Of a stretch of DNA of 64,000 bases, positions 47,471-54,956 are shown in pieces; the first letter of the stretch is position 1; every line of letters begins with the position of its first letter. Location: the NCBI GenBank assembly GCA_041390025.1, contig JAWKQR010000008.1, forward strand, positions 62,001 to 126,000, given 5' to 3'. A model generated the notes under the pieces. It was not told the origin of the DNA. It made no database searches and saw only the letters and a program-made list of their open reading frames with translations. Position numbers and translations under genes: made by a program. This DNA comes from JBFFMO01 sp041390025. Its GTDB lineage: Bacteria > Myxococcota_A > Bradymonadia > Bradymonadales > Bradymonadaceae.

Positions 47471-48093
47471 TCACAGACATCGGAACGCTTCGCCAGGTCT
47501 CAGGAGGCCGTGCGAAGACGCTACGCATCGAGACCAGCTACGACACCGCGTCGCTTGAGCTTGGCGAGAGCATCGCTGTGGATGGTGCGTGTCTGACGGT
47601 GACGTCGTTTGACGCGACGTCGTTCGTTGTGGATGCGAGCTACGAGACGATGGAACGCACCACAATCGGTCAGCGCAAGGTCGGAGACGCTCTGCATCTG
47701 GAAAGAGCGTTGCGTTTGGGGGACAGGCTTGGCGGCCACTGGGTGTCTGGTCACATTGACGGCGTTGGGCAGGTGATCCAGCGCCGAGAGACCGCCGGCG
47801 CTGTTGACCTTGAGATCGAAGCCCCGCGTGATATGGCATCCCTTTTCATTGAGAAAGGATCGATCGCGATCGATGGTGTGAGCTTGACGATCAACACGAC
47901 ACGAGAGCACCGATTCACGGTGACAATCATCCCATTCACGCAGTCCAAGACCCGCATTCAGGACTACAAAGTTGGTCAACGCGTGAATCTCGAAGGTGAC
48001 ATCCTCGGGAAATATGTGCAAAAGCTGCTCGGCATGCGCAAGGGCGGCATTGATGCCGAATTCCTAATTCAAAACGGGTACGAGGTAGAGTGA
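47455..48093 (+). CDS. ribE: Riboflavin synthase alpha subunit
   Basis: The last step of riboflavin synthesis, dismutation of two lumazines. A 212-residue protein with two lumazine-binding repeats (MFTGLITDIGTL and GHWVSGHIDGVGQV) and the VDGVSLTIN-like segment SIAIDGVSLTIN. It shares one base with the next gene (TGATG). Confidence 0.95.
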   Translation: MFTGLITDIGTLRQVSGGRAKTLRIETSYDTASLELGESIAVDGACLTVTSFDATSFVVDASYETMERTTIGQRKVGDALHLERALRLGDRLGGHWVSGHIDGVGQVIQRRETAGAVDLEIEAPRDMASLFIEKGSIAIDGVSLTINTTREHRFTVTIIPFTQSKTRIQDYKVGQRVNLEGDILGKYVQKLLGMRKGGIDAEFLIQNGYEVE

Positions 48094-49220
48094 TGGACGA
48101 GTTGGCAATTCGGCGAGTGGAAGAAGCCATTAAGGCCATCGCGCAGGGCGAGTTGGTCATTCTGACCGACGACGAGGACCGCGAGAACGAGGGCGACCTT
48201 GTGATGGCCGCGGAGCGCGTGACACCGGCGGCTATCAACTTCATGGCCACGCATGCGCGAGGATTAATCTGTCTCGCGCTGACAGCGGAGCGGCTGGAGC
48301 AGCTCAACATTCCGATGATGGTCACGTCAAATCGCAGCCCTTACCAGACCGCGTTCGCGGTCAGCATCGAGGCGCGCACAGGTGTGACCACGGGCATTTC
48401 GGCGGCGGACCGGGCACGAACCATTTTGGTTGCGGTTGCAGACGAGACAACCCCCGAGGATTTGGTGATGCCCGGGCACATTTTCCCCCTGCGAGCACGC
48501 GATGGCGGAGTCTTGGTTCGTACAGGGCAGACGGAGGGTAGCGTCGACCTCGCCAGGTTGGCTGGCCTCAAAGGCGCCGCGGTCATCTGCGAGATCATGA
48601 ACGACGACGGCACGATGGCACGCATGCCCGACCTCGAAGTGTTCGCTGAGCAACACAAACTCAAGCGGCTCTCGGTGGCTGACCTCATCACCTACCGGCT
48701 GCAGCGTGAGAGCCTCGTTCGCATGGTCAAGGAAGATGTTCTTCCGACCGAATGGCCGGGCGACTGGAAGGTCCGTGTATACCGGTCCAACGTGGACAGC
48801 GGGGAGCATCTTGCCTTCGTTTGCGGGTCACCCGAGCCAACCGAGCCCGTCCTTGTGCGGGTGCAGCATCGCGCCGACACGTTCGACATCTTCACCCACC
48901 GTCGCAGTGAAGCGTTTGGCGAGCTCTCAGGTGCGATGAAGGCGATCTCTGCGGCAGGCACGGGGGTGATTGTCTACCTCGACCGTGACGTGCGCACGGG
49001 TGTTGAACTGGTGGAGCGGCACTTGGGTCAGGTGAGCGAAACCGCGGTGGACGTCAACAAGCCTCAAGAGGCGGTACGAGATCTCGGGATTGGCGCGCAG
49101 ATTCTTGTCGAGTCAGGAGTCGGAAAGATGCGCGTGTTGACGAATCGTCCACGGAATTTTGTGGGTACGGAAGCCTACGGATTGGAACTTGTTGAGCAGG
49201 TTCCCATCCCCGAAGTATAA
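48093..49220 (+). CDS. ribB: 3,4-dihydroxy-2-butanone 4-phosphate synthase with degenerate GTP cyclohydrolase II domain
   Basis: A 375-residue RibBA-type protein. The N-terminal RibB half is complete: TDDEDRENEGDLVMAA, HARGLIC, TTGISAADRA and GHIFPLRA. The C-terminal half aligns with RibA in outline (VRVYRSNVDSGEHLAFV to VELVERHLGQ), but the zinc-binding Cys triad and the GSLRCDCG and RQEGRGIGL motifs are missing; the region reads FTHRRSEAFGELSGAMKAI. GTP cyclohydrolase II activity is therefore unlikely (inference), and another RibA must supply it. The half-domain may be structural or regulatory. Confidence 0.92.
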   Translation: MDELAIRRVEEAIKAIAQGELVILTDDEDRENEGDLVMAAERVTPAAINFMATHARGLICLALTAERLEQLNIPMMVTSNRSPYQTAFAVSIEARTGVTTGISAADRARTILVAVADETTPEDLVMPGHIFPLRARDGGVLVRTGQTEGSVDLARLAGLKGAAVICEIMNDDGTMARMPDLEVFAEQHKLKRLSVADLITYRLQRESLVRMVKEDVLPTEWPGDWKVRVYRSNVDSGEHLAFVCGSPEPTEPVLVRVQHRADTFDIFTHRRSEAFGELSGAMKAISAAGTGVIVYLDRDVRTGVELVERHLGQVSETAVDVNKPQEAVRDLGIGAQILVESGVGKMRVLTNRPRNFVGTEAYGLELVEQVPIPEV

Positions 49221-49262
49221 CTTTTGCGGCCGGCCCGCAGCTCAATGTGTTTGGAGAATCGA

Positions 49263-49739
49263 ATGACCGATGTACGTATTGTAGAAGGCGTTTTTCGCGC
49301 GGACGGTGTGCGTTTTGGCATTGTGGCAGCGCGCTGGAACAACTTCTTCGCCGATCGCTTGGTCGAAGGCGCGATTGACGCACTTGTGCGCCATGGCGCG
49401 TCTTCGGAACACATCACCGTCGCAAAGTGTCCGGGCGCGTTTGAGATCCCGCTGGTCGCCAAGAAGATGGCCAGCTCGGGCAAGTACGACGCGCTGATCT
49501 GCCTTGGTGTGTTGATCCGCGGATCGACGCCGCACTTTGACTACATTTCGGCGGAAGCGACCAAGGGCGTCGCGGCGGTGGGTATGGATCACACCATCCC
49601 CGTTTCGTTTGGGATCATCACGGTGGATTCGCTGGAGCAAGCCATCGAGCGAAGCGGTTCGAAGGCTGGCAACAAGGGTGCCGAAGCAGCCATGGCTGCC
49701 ATTGAGATGGCAAGTCTTTACGGGGCCTTGGACTCATGA
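49263..49739 (+). CDS. ribH: 6,7-dimethyl-8-ribityllumazine synthase
   Basis: Condenses the RibB and RibD products to lumazine and forms icosahedral or pentameric shells. A 158-residue protein with FGIVAARWNNFFADRL, CPGAFEIPLVAKK, CLGVLIRGSTPHFDYI and the Arg/His active-site region. ATGA overlap with nusB. Confidence 0.96.
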   Translation: MTDVRIVEGVFRADGVRFGIVAARWNNFFADRLVEGAIDALVRHGASSEHITVAKCPGAFEIPLVAKKMASSGKYDALICLGVLIRGSTPHFDYISAEATKGVAAVGMDHTIPVSFGIITVDSLEQAIERSGSKAGNKGAEAAMAAIEMASLYGALDS

Positions 49740-50188
49740 AAAACCACGACGAATTCACGCTCGCTCGCCATGGGGCGTTGCTTGTGCTCTGTGGTTTGGA
49801 CATCAGCGGCGGTTCGGTCGCGGAAGCGCTGCGAGATTATCCAAGCAGCTTGGCGGACGAAGAGACTCTGGAAGGCAAGTCGGCGGAGGTTCGAAAGTCG
49901 TGGCCACAGATTCAGGAGCGCGTGTTGGGCGTTCACGAACAGCTCGACGCCCTGAACGACGAGATTCGCTCAGTGTCCCCGCGCTGGAAGATCGAACGGA
50001 TGGCCCCGGTGGACCGTTCGATCCTTCGGTTGGGCATCTGGGACATCCTGTTCAACCAGTGTTTGCCGTTGGCCGTCATCAACGACTGTGTTGAGCTCGC
50101 CAAATCGTACGGCGAGAAGGGGACCCCAGCGTTTGTAAACGGGCTGCTGGACCAAGTCTGTCAGAACCACGGGATCGCCATCAAATGA
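49736..50188 (+). CDS. nusB: Transcription antitermination protein NusB
   Basis: Binds boxA RNA with S10 in rRNA antitermination. A 150-residue all-helical protein with ARHGALLVLCGLDISG and IERMAPVDRSILRLGIWDILF, LAVINDCVELAKSYG and PAFVNGLLDQV. Position directly after ribH is a conserved arrangement. Confidence 0.94.
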   Translation: MKNHDEFTLARHGALLVLCGLDISGGSVAEALRDYPSSLADEETLEGKSAEVRKSWPQIQERVLGVHEQLDALNDEIRSVSPRWKIERMAPVDRSILRLGIWDILFNQCLPLAVINDCVELAKSYGEKGTPAFVNGLLDQVCQNHGIAIK

Positions 50189-50766
50189 GGGCGATTGTTC
50201 TGGCGGCGGTGGTGTTTTGCAGTGGATGCTTGACCGAGATGCCCACGGCCAAGCATCGCGCGCACACGGTAGGTGCGACCGGCCGCAGGGTTCTTGTGAC
50301 CAACGCGGAGGGCAAAATCGTCGGGAAGGTGCGGCTGAGGTCCACGGGCGTTCGTGTGTACGGCGACGACTTGGTGCCCATCGGCACGGTGAGCTCCTCG
50401 GACGGCATCGCGTTCCATCCCTTCCCCGAAGGTGCGAAGCAAACGCTCGCAAAAACGGAAGCCGATGTTTGGGAGTTCGACCAGTCGATGCGCATCGAGC
50501 GAACGCAGTCAGATTGGGCACTGTTTGATGCGAACGCACAGCTGCTGGGCTATTTGAACCATGACGGAGGTTGGTCGTTCCGCGGCGCAGCCGGGGACAC
50601 CTGGACCGTGAACGAGGGCAAGGTCTTGGATCAAGGCAAGGTGCGTTGCGAAGCGCGCTCGACCGGCAGCTCAGAGATGCTTCTCGCGTTGTGCGTTGAC
50701 GCATTGCCGGTCCAAGCGCGTGTCGCGCTGGCCCTGTGGATGCAGACGCAGGTCACCCCGGGCTGA
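50185..50766 (+). CDS. Lipoprotein of unknown function
   Basis: A 193-residue protein with lipobox FCSGC and a signal of 15 residues. The beta-rich body contains repeated short strand-turn units resembling WG/Gly-Asp repeats (NAEGKIVGKVRLRSTGVRVYG, DANAQLLGYLNHDGGWSF). It overlaps the nusB stop (ATGA) and ends the long yceD-rib operon. The 3' end overlaps convergent folA by 14 bases. I do not recognise a family. Confidence 0.75.
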   Translation: MRAIVLAAVVFCSGCLTEMPTAKHRAHTVGATGRRVLVTNAEGKIVGKVRLRSTGVRVYGDDLVPIGTVSSSDGIAFHPFPEGAKQTLAKTEADVWEFDQSMRIERTQSDWALFDANAQLLGYLNHDGGWSFRGAAGDTWTVNEGKVLDQGKVRCEARSTGSSEMLLALCVDALPVQARVALALWMQTQVTPG

Positions 50767-51301
50767 AAAGACGGTAGGCGGCAGGCAGCACATCATGCGC
50801 CGTGGCGGACTCTCCGTAGGTCTCGCGTTCCAACACAAAGAAGGTGTGGGCAATCGGGTTTCGGTCATCCGCTGCGACGAACTCACGGGAGGCGACCCGC
50901 CACTGTCCCGCGTCCATAGCGGGGAATCGCGTGTCCCCATCAGGACGAGCATGGACCACCGTGAGGTAAAATCGGTCGGCCCGGTCGATGAGTTCCTCGT
51001 AAAGCGTCGCGCCGCCCAAGATCATGAGCTCGGGCGCATCGTGGACAAGCTCAAGCGCGGAGTCGAGGTCGTGCACAATTTCGCACGGCGCTTCGAACGT
51101 GTGTGACGAGGTCAGAACGATATTGCGACGCGACGGGAGCGGCGACCCAAGGGACTCGTAGGTCTTTCGCCCCATTAAACAGGGCTTCTCCAGCGTGTTC
51201 CGCTTGAACCACTTCAGGTCAGACGGCAGTCGCCACGGGAGGTCGCCGTCTTTGCCGATGACGTAGTTCTCGGCCACAGCTGCGATGAACGAGATTTTCA
51301 T
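50753..51301 (-). CDS. folA: Dihydrofolate reductase
   Basis: Reduces dihydrofolate to tetrahydrofolate. A 182-residue protein with IAAVAENYVIGKDGDLPWRLPSDLKWFK, the catalytic acid Asp in the LPSD segment, GRKTYESLG and the cofactor loop ILGGATLYEEL. The extra 20 or so C-terminal residues (ETYGESATAHDVLPAAYRLF) extend past the usual DHFR end. ATGA overlap with thyA, its natural functional partner. Confidence 0.95.
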   Translation of the reverse strand: MKISFIAAVAENYVIGKDGDLPWRLPSDLKWFKRNTLEKPCLMGRKTYESLGSPLPSRRNIVLTSSHTFEAPCEIVHDLDSALELVHDAPELMILGGATLYEELIDRADRFYLTVVHARPDGDTRFPAMDAGQWRVASREFVAADDRNPIAHTFFVLERETYGESATAHDVLPAAYRLFSPG

Positions 51302-52092
51302 ACGGCGATCGGGGCTTTGATGGAGGGGTGCGCTTCGTATCCGACAATTCGGATGTCGTCGTAGGTGAAGTCGTCGAGCTCTTTGACCTCTGGGTTGAGC
51401 TCGAGCCTCGGCAAGGCGAAGAAAGGGCGGCTCAGCTGCAGTTGCACTTGCTCAACGTGGTTTGAATAGATGTGAGCGTCTCCGAACGTGTGCACGAAGT
51501 CGCCGGGTTTCAGCCCGACCACCTGCGCAACCATGTGCGTCAACAAAGCATAACTCGCGATGTTGAAGGGCACGCCGAGGAAGATGTCCGCGCTGCGTTG
51601 GTGGAGCTGGCAGGACAAACGGCCGTTCGCGACGTAGAACTGGAACATCGTATGACACGGGGGCAGTGCCATGTTGTCGACGTCCGCGACGTTCCAGGCG
51701 CTTACGATGTGACGACGACTGTCTGGATTTTTGCGAAGCCCATCAATGAGCTTCGCAATTTGGTCGATTGATTCGCCGTTCGCCGTCGGCCATGACCGCC
51801 ACTGCACACCGTAAACAGGGCCCAGATTGCCGTGTTCATCAGCCCACTCGTCCCAGATGGTGACGTTGTTCTCGTGCAGGTATGCGAGGTTTTGGTCACC
51901 ACGCAAGAACCACAACAGTTCGTGAATGATCGACCGGAAATGTAGCTTCTTCGTCGTGACGGCTGGAAACCCGTCTTCGAGGTTGAATCTCATTTGGTAA
52001 CCAAACACGCTGCGTGTGCCGGTTCCGGTGCGGTCTGACTTGACCACACCATGTTCCATCACGTGCCGCATCAGGTCGTGGTACTGTTGCAT
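51298..52092 (-). CDS. thyA: Thymidylate synthase
   Basis: Methylates dUMP to dTMP with methylene-tetrahydrofolate. The protein has 264 residues, exactly the E. coli length. A strong GGAGGAG site precedes the ATG at 52092. Motifs: SDRTGTGTRSVFGYQMRF, ELLWFLRGDQN, the catalytic Cys in LPPCHTMFQFYV and QRSADIFLGVPFNIASYALL. Confidence 0.97.
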   Translation of the reverse strand: MQQYHDLMRHVMEHGVVKSDRTGTGTRSVFGYQMRFNLEDGFPAVTTKKLHFRSIIHELLWFLRGDQNLAYLHENNVTIWDEWADEHGNLGPVYGVQWRSWPTANGESIDQIAKLIDGLRKNPDSRRHIVSAWNVADVDNMALPPCHTMFQFYVANGRLSCQLHQRSADIFLGVPFNIASYALLTHMVAQVVGLKPGDFVHTFGDAHIYSNHVEQVQLQLSRPFFALPRLELNPEVKELDDFTYDDIRIVGYEAHPSIKAPIAV

Positions 52093-52166
52093 CTCTCCTC
52101 CGTGAGCTGGATCGACCAAAGTGTATGGCCTCACGGCTGAAGTGTCACCCGCGGAGAGGCTTCGAG

Positions 52167-53141
52167 TCAGTCCCAAGGGCGCAGAACTGCTTTCCCAGCG
52201 AGGACCCCGTTTTCGAGGTCGTCGTGCGCCTTTGGGGCATCCATCAGAGGATAGATGTGTGTTTCGGGGAACGCGACGGTCCCCGTCGCAAGCCCCTCAA
52301 ACAGCTCCCCTAGGGCTTCGTGCGCGAGGTGTGGCGTGGTCTGAAGCGCAACGCCGAGGTTGAACGCCCGCAGGCTCTGATTCAACGCTGGACGCGCAAG
52401 CAGTGCCACCAAGCTTGAAGGAGACAAGGTCGGAACGCCCGAGGCAGTGCCGTAAACGACGCATTCGCCCCCTGGGGCAAGGCAGCTCAGCGCATCATCC
52501 AGACTTCCGCCGCGCATCGAAAGATACAGGTCGATGCCTCTCACGTCATGGGCCCAGCGACCGCTCTGCAAAACAGGCACCGCGCCCAGTGCGGCGATGG
52601 TCGATTGTTTGGAAGCGTTTGTGGTGCCACCGTAGATCGACGCAGCGCCTCGCCGTTTCGCCAACTGTATCGCGTAGGTGCCCACGCCACCGGCTGCGGA
52701 CTCAATGAAGACCGTCTGTCCCGGTTTCAAAGTGCGAATCAACAACGCAGCCGTGACACCTGCGACCATCAATCCGCAACCGTCGTCGGCGGAAATGGAC
52801 TGCGGCAAAGGCACCGTGGAATGTGCGTCCGCGAGACAGTACTGCGAGTAGCCCGTGTTTCCAGTTCCACCGACAAGCGCAACGACTCGGGTGCCGACGG
52901 CCAGACTGTCCACGTCGTCGCCCAGCGCGTCCACGACACCGGCCACTTCGCTGCCCGGCCGATACGGCCATGCGGTGTCGAACGGATAAACGCTGCCTCG
53001 CCGTTGCATGATATCCGAGAAGTTGACGGACGCAGACTCAACGCGAAGCCGTACTTGACCCGGACCCGGTTCTGGCACCGGGAGATCCACCAACTCCATC
53101 ACATTGCTCGGCCCAGATTTCTTGCAGATGATTGCTTTCAT
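52167..53141 (-). CDS. Quinone-oxidoreductase-like medium-chain dehydrogenase
   Basis: A 324-residue NADPH-dependent MDR-family protein without structural zinc Cys. The N-terminal GroES-like domain has VESASVNFSDIMQRRG and PGSEVAGVV, and the Rossmann fold has ESAAGGVGTYAIQLAKRRG. The family reduces quinones or alpha,beta-unsaturated carbonyls in detoxification. A promoter of the same class as the neighbouring sigma-factor operon lies 40 bases upstream (53181-53207), suggesting it is a target of that sigma factor. Confidence 0.88.
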   Translation of the reverse strand: MKAIICKKSGPSNVMELVDLPVPEPGPGQVRLRVESASVNFSDIMQRRGSVYPFDTAWPYRPGSEVAGVVDALGDDVDSLAVGTRVVALVGGTGNTGYSQYCLADAHSTVPLPQSISADDGCGLMVAGVTAALLIRTLKPGQTVFIESAAGGVGTYAIQLAKRRGAASIYGGTTNASKQSTIAALGAVPVLQSGRWAHDVRGIDLYLSMRGGSLDDALSCLAPGGECVVYGTASGVPTLSPSSLVALLARPALNQSLRAFNLGVALQTTPHLAHEALGELFEGLATGTVAFPETHIYPLMDAPKAHDDLENGVLAGKAVLRPWD

Positions 53142-53180
53142 TTTGTCTTCCTATGCATGTGGTTGATTCCACGAAAGGTC

Positions 53181-53207
53181 GACGTCTGGTCGGGCTGGAA
53201 ATCGACA
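53181..53207 (-). promoter_or_regulatory. ECF42-type promoter of the oxidoreductase gene
   Basis: On the minus strand there is TGTCGA, exactly 17 bases, and CGTC. This is the same pair and the same spacing as at 54789-54815. The published ECF42 promoter motif is TGTCGA at -35 with CGA/TC at -10. Initiation would fall about 30 bases before the ATG at 53141. The element lies partly in the last codons of the sigma-factor gene's downstream gap. Confidence 0.6.
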
Positions 53208-53217
53208 TGCATCGCAA

Positions 53218-54434
53218 TCAATTCAGTTTTCGCAGCAGATCTGCCATGTAGTTGCGTTCAACGACGTTCGAACACTTCGAGATCGCTCGCTCGAGAGCAA
53301 GCCTCGCCTGCTCGTGTTCACCCGCCTGCGTGAGTAGCTCGGCGCGAACCGCGTCAACAAGGTGGTAGCCCTCCAGTTCGATCTGCAAAGCCGCGTCGTC
53401 GATGGCGCGCAACCCCTGCCGCGGATCGGACGCCATCGCCACGGCCACGGCTCGATTCAGGGCGACCACAGGGGAGTCTGAGTAGGAAAGCAGGGCATCG
53501 TAGAGTACCACGATTTGCGCCCAGTCCGTCTCACGAAGCGACGGGGCCTGAGCGTGGAGGCATGCGATCGCCGCTTGGATCTGGAACGAGCCGGGACGGC
53601 GAAGCTCAAGCGCGCAATCCAATAGAGAAGACGCGAGGTCGATCTCGGTTTTGTTCCAGAGGGTCCGATCTTGACGTCCCAGCGGCACAAGTTGGCCGTC
53701 GTGCGACACGCGGCTGGCGATTCGCGCATTGTGCAGCTGCATCAACGCAACAAGACCGATCGTCTCGGCATCGGTCGGGAACTCTCGAAGCAGACGTTGG
53801 CCCAGTTTTGCGGCCTCGAACGCGAGGCTGGGGTTGGCCAATGAGGGGCCGGTCGTCGTCGAGTAGCCTTCGTTGAAGAGCAGATAGATGATGCGTTGAA
53901 GCGCTGGCAGACGAGTGGCGAGTTCCTCCCGGACGGGCGTCTCGAACGGAATGGCGCCCGCTCGAATCCTTGCTTTGGTGCGCACGAGACGCTGCGCAAT
54001 CGCGGTTTCCGACGTCAACAATGCCCGAGCAATCTCGTCTACGCCCAGCCTGCGACGACCTTCAGGCTCAGTGCGACCTGGTCGATGAGTGCCAAACGCG
54101 GGTGGCAACACGTGCACAGCAGCCGGAAAAAATTGTCCTCGATTTCGTCGGTCTCAGGAGCGGCGCCCAGCTCCACATCATCCGTCGAGACGAGGTTACG
54201 TCGCTGCACGTAGCGTCGTTCATCGAGCAACACGTTGCGAGCTACGACGATGAGCCACCCCGCGGGCCGCTCCGGTACGCCGGACTGCGGCCAGCGGACC
54301 AAGGCACGCGACGCCGCTTGTTGAAGCGCATCCTCACAGGCGTCGAGGTCGGGCACAATGCCGAGGAGCGTCGCGATCATCTGGCGCTGCTGCGACGCGA
54401 AAACGTCGGCAAGTGCCTGTTTGGCCGTCACCAT
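53218..54434 (-). pseudogene. ECF42-type RNA polymerase sigma factor, one 1-base deletion as sequenced
   Basis: An extracytoplasmic-function sigma factor with the long C-terminal TPR/SnoaL-less helical extension typical of group ECF42. The first frame (54434 to about 54050) holds region 2 (LGIVPDLDACEDALQQAASRAL, LIVVARNVLLDERR) and the start of region 4 (CTCCHPRLALIDQVALSLKVVAG). It then breaks; LGVDEIARALLTSETAIAQRLVRTKARIR continues in the second frame (to 53218), followed by about 200 residues of helical TPR-like repeats. One missing base near 54049-54051 restores 405 residues. The ATG at 54434 overlaps the DGPF gene by 7 bases; a GTG at 54455 is also in frame. Confidence 0.88.
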
Positions 54435-54757
54435 GTCGGGCGCACCGTCACCCACCCGTCGTCACCCACGGGACACTGAGCAGCGATTTCGAGGGCTTCT
54501 GCGAGGTCGACGCATTCGAGCACGAAGACGCCTCCGATTACTTCGCGCGTCTCAGCAAATGGACCGTCGGTAATGACCGAGTTTGTGACACGCTTCGCGT
54601 CACGTTCCGGGCGCAGTCGTTCGCCCAAAACGAGTTTGCCAGAATCCGCCAGCCACCGAGCGTACTTCTGGTATTCGGCCATCGATGCCCTGTCAGCGGC
54701 AAGGTCGCGTTCGAGTTCGACCTTTTCGTCGGTTTCAATCAGTAGAACAAATCGCAT
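54428..54757 (-). CDS. DGPF/YCII-domain protein
   Basis: A 109-residue YciI-like protein with the DGPF signature (SVITDGPFAETREVIGGVFVLECVDLAEA). Genes of this family are co-located with ECF42 sigma factors in many phyla, and this one overlaps its sigma gene. An AAGGAG site lies 6 bases before the ATG at 54757. The long frame above that start shows no similarity. Molecular function unknown; it may be a sensor or small-molecule enzyme for the sigma factor. Confidence 0.92.
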   Translation of the reverse strand: MRFVLLIETDEKVELERDLAADRASMAEYQKYARWLADSGKLVLGERLRPERDAKRVTNSVITDGPFAETREVIGGVFVLECVDLAEALEIAAQCPVGDDGWVTVRPTW

Positions 54758-54788
54758 GAGTGTCTCCTTTGTTGGACGTTTCACACTC

Positions 54789-54815
54789 GACGTTTGAGAC
54801 GACCAAAATTCGACA
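54789..54815 (-). promoter_or_regulatory. ECF42-type autoregulatory promoter of the DGPF-sigma operon
   Basis: On the minus strand there is TGTCGA, 17 bases, and CGTC. Initiation would be about 25 bases before the DGPF start at 54757. The match with the second copy at 53181-53207 is exact in both boxes and spacing. Confidence 0.65.
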
Positions 54816-54956
54816 CAAAAGAGAAGAACGAGAGGTCGAAATCCATCGAACGGTTTCATGTCCCGATGGCGCACGGATTGGCCGTCGTTTTTCTCAGGAT
54901 GTTCGACATTCGCGTGTTTAGCGTCTATTCGGTGGGTCCGCCGTGTTCTCTGGGTG

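Noticed and set aside
51298..52176. Longer thyA start at 52176
   Set aside because: The internal ATG at 52092 has a strong GGAGGAG site and gives exactly 264 residues; the longer version overlaps the oxidoreductase stop.
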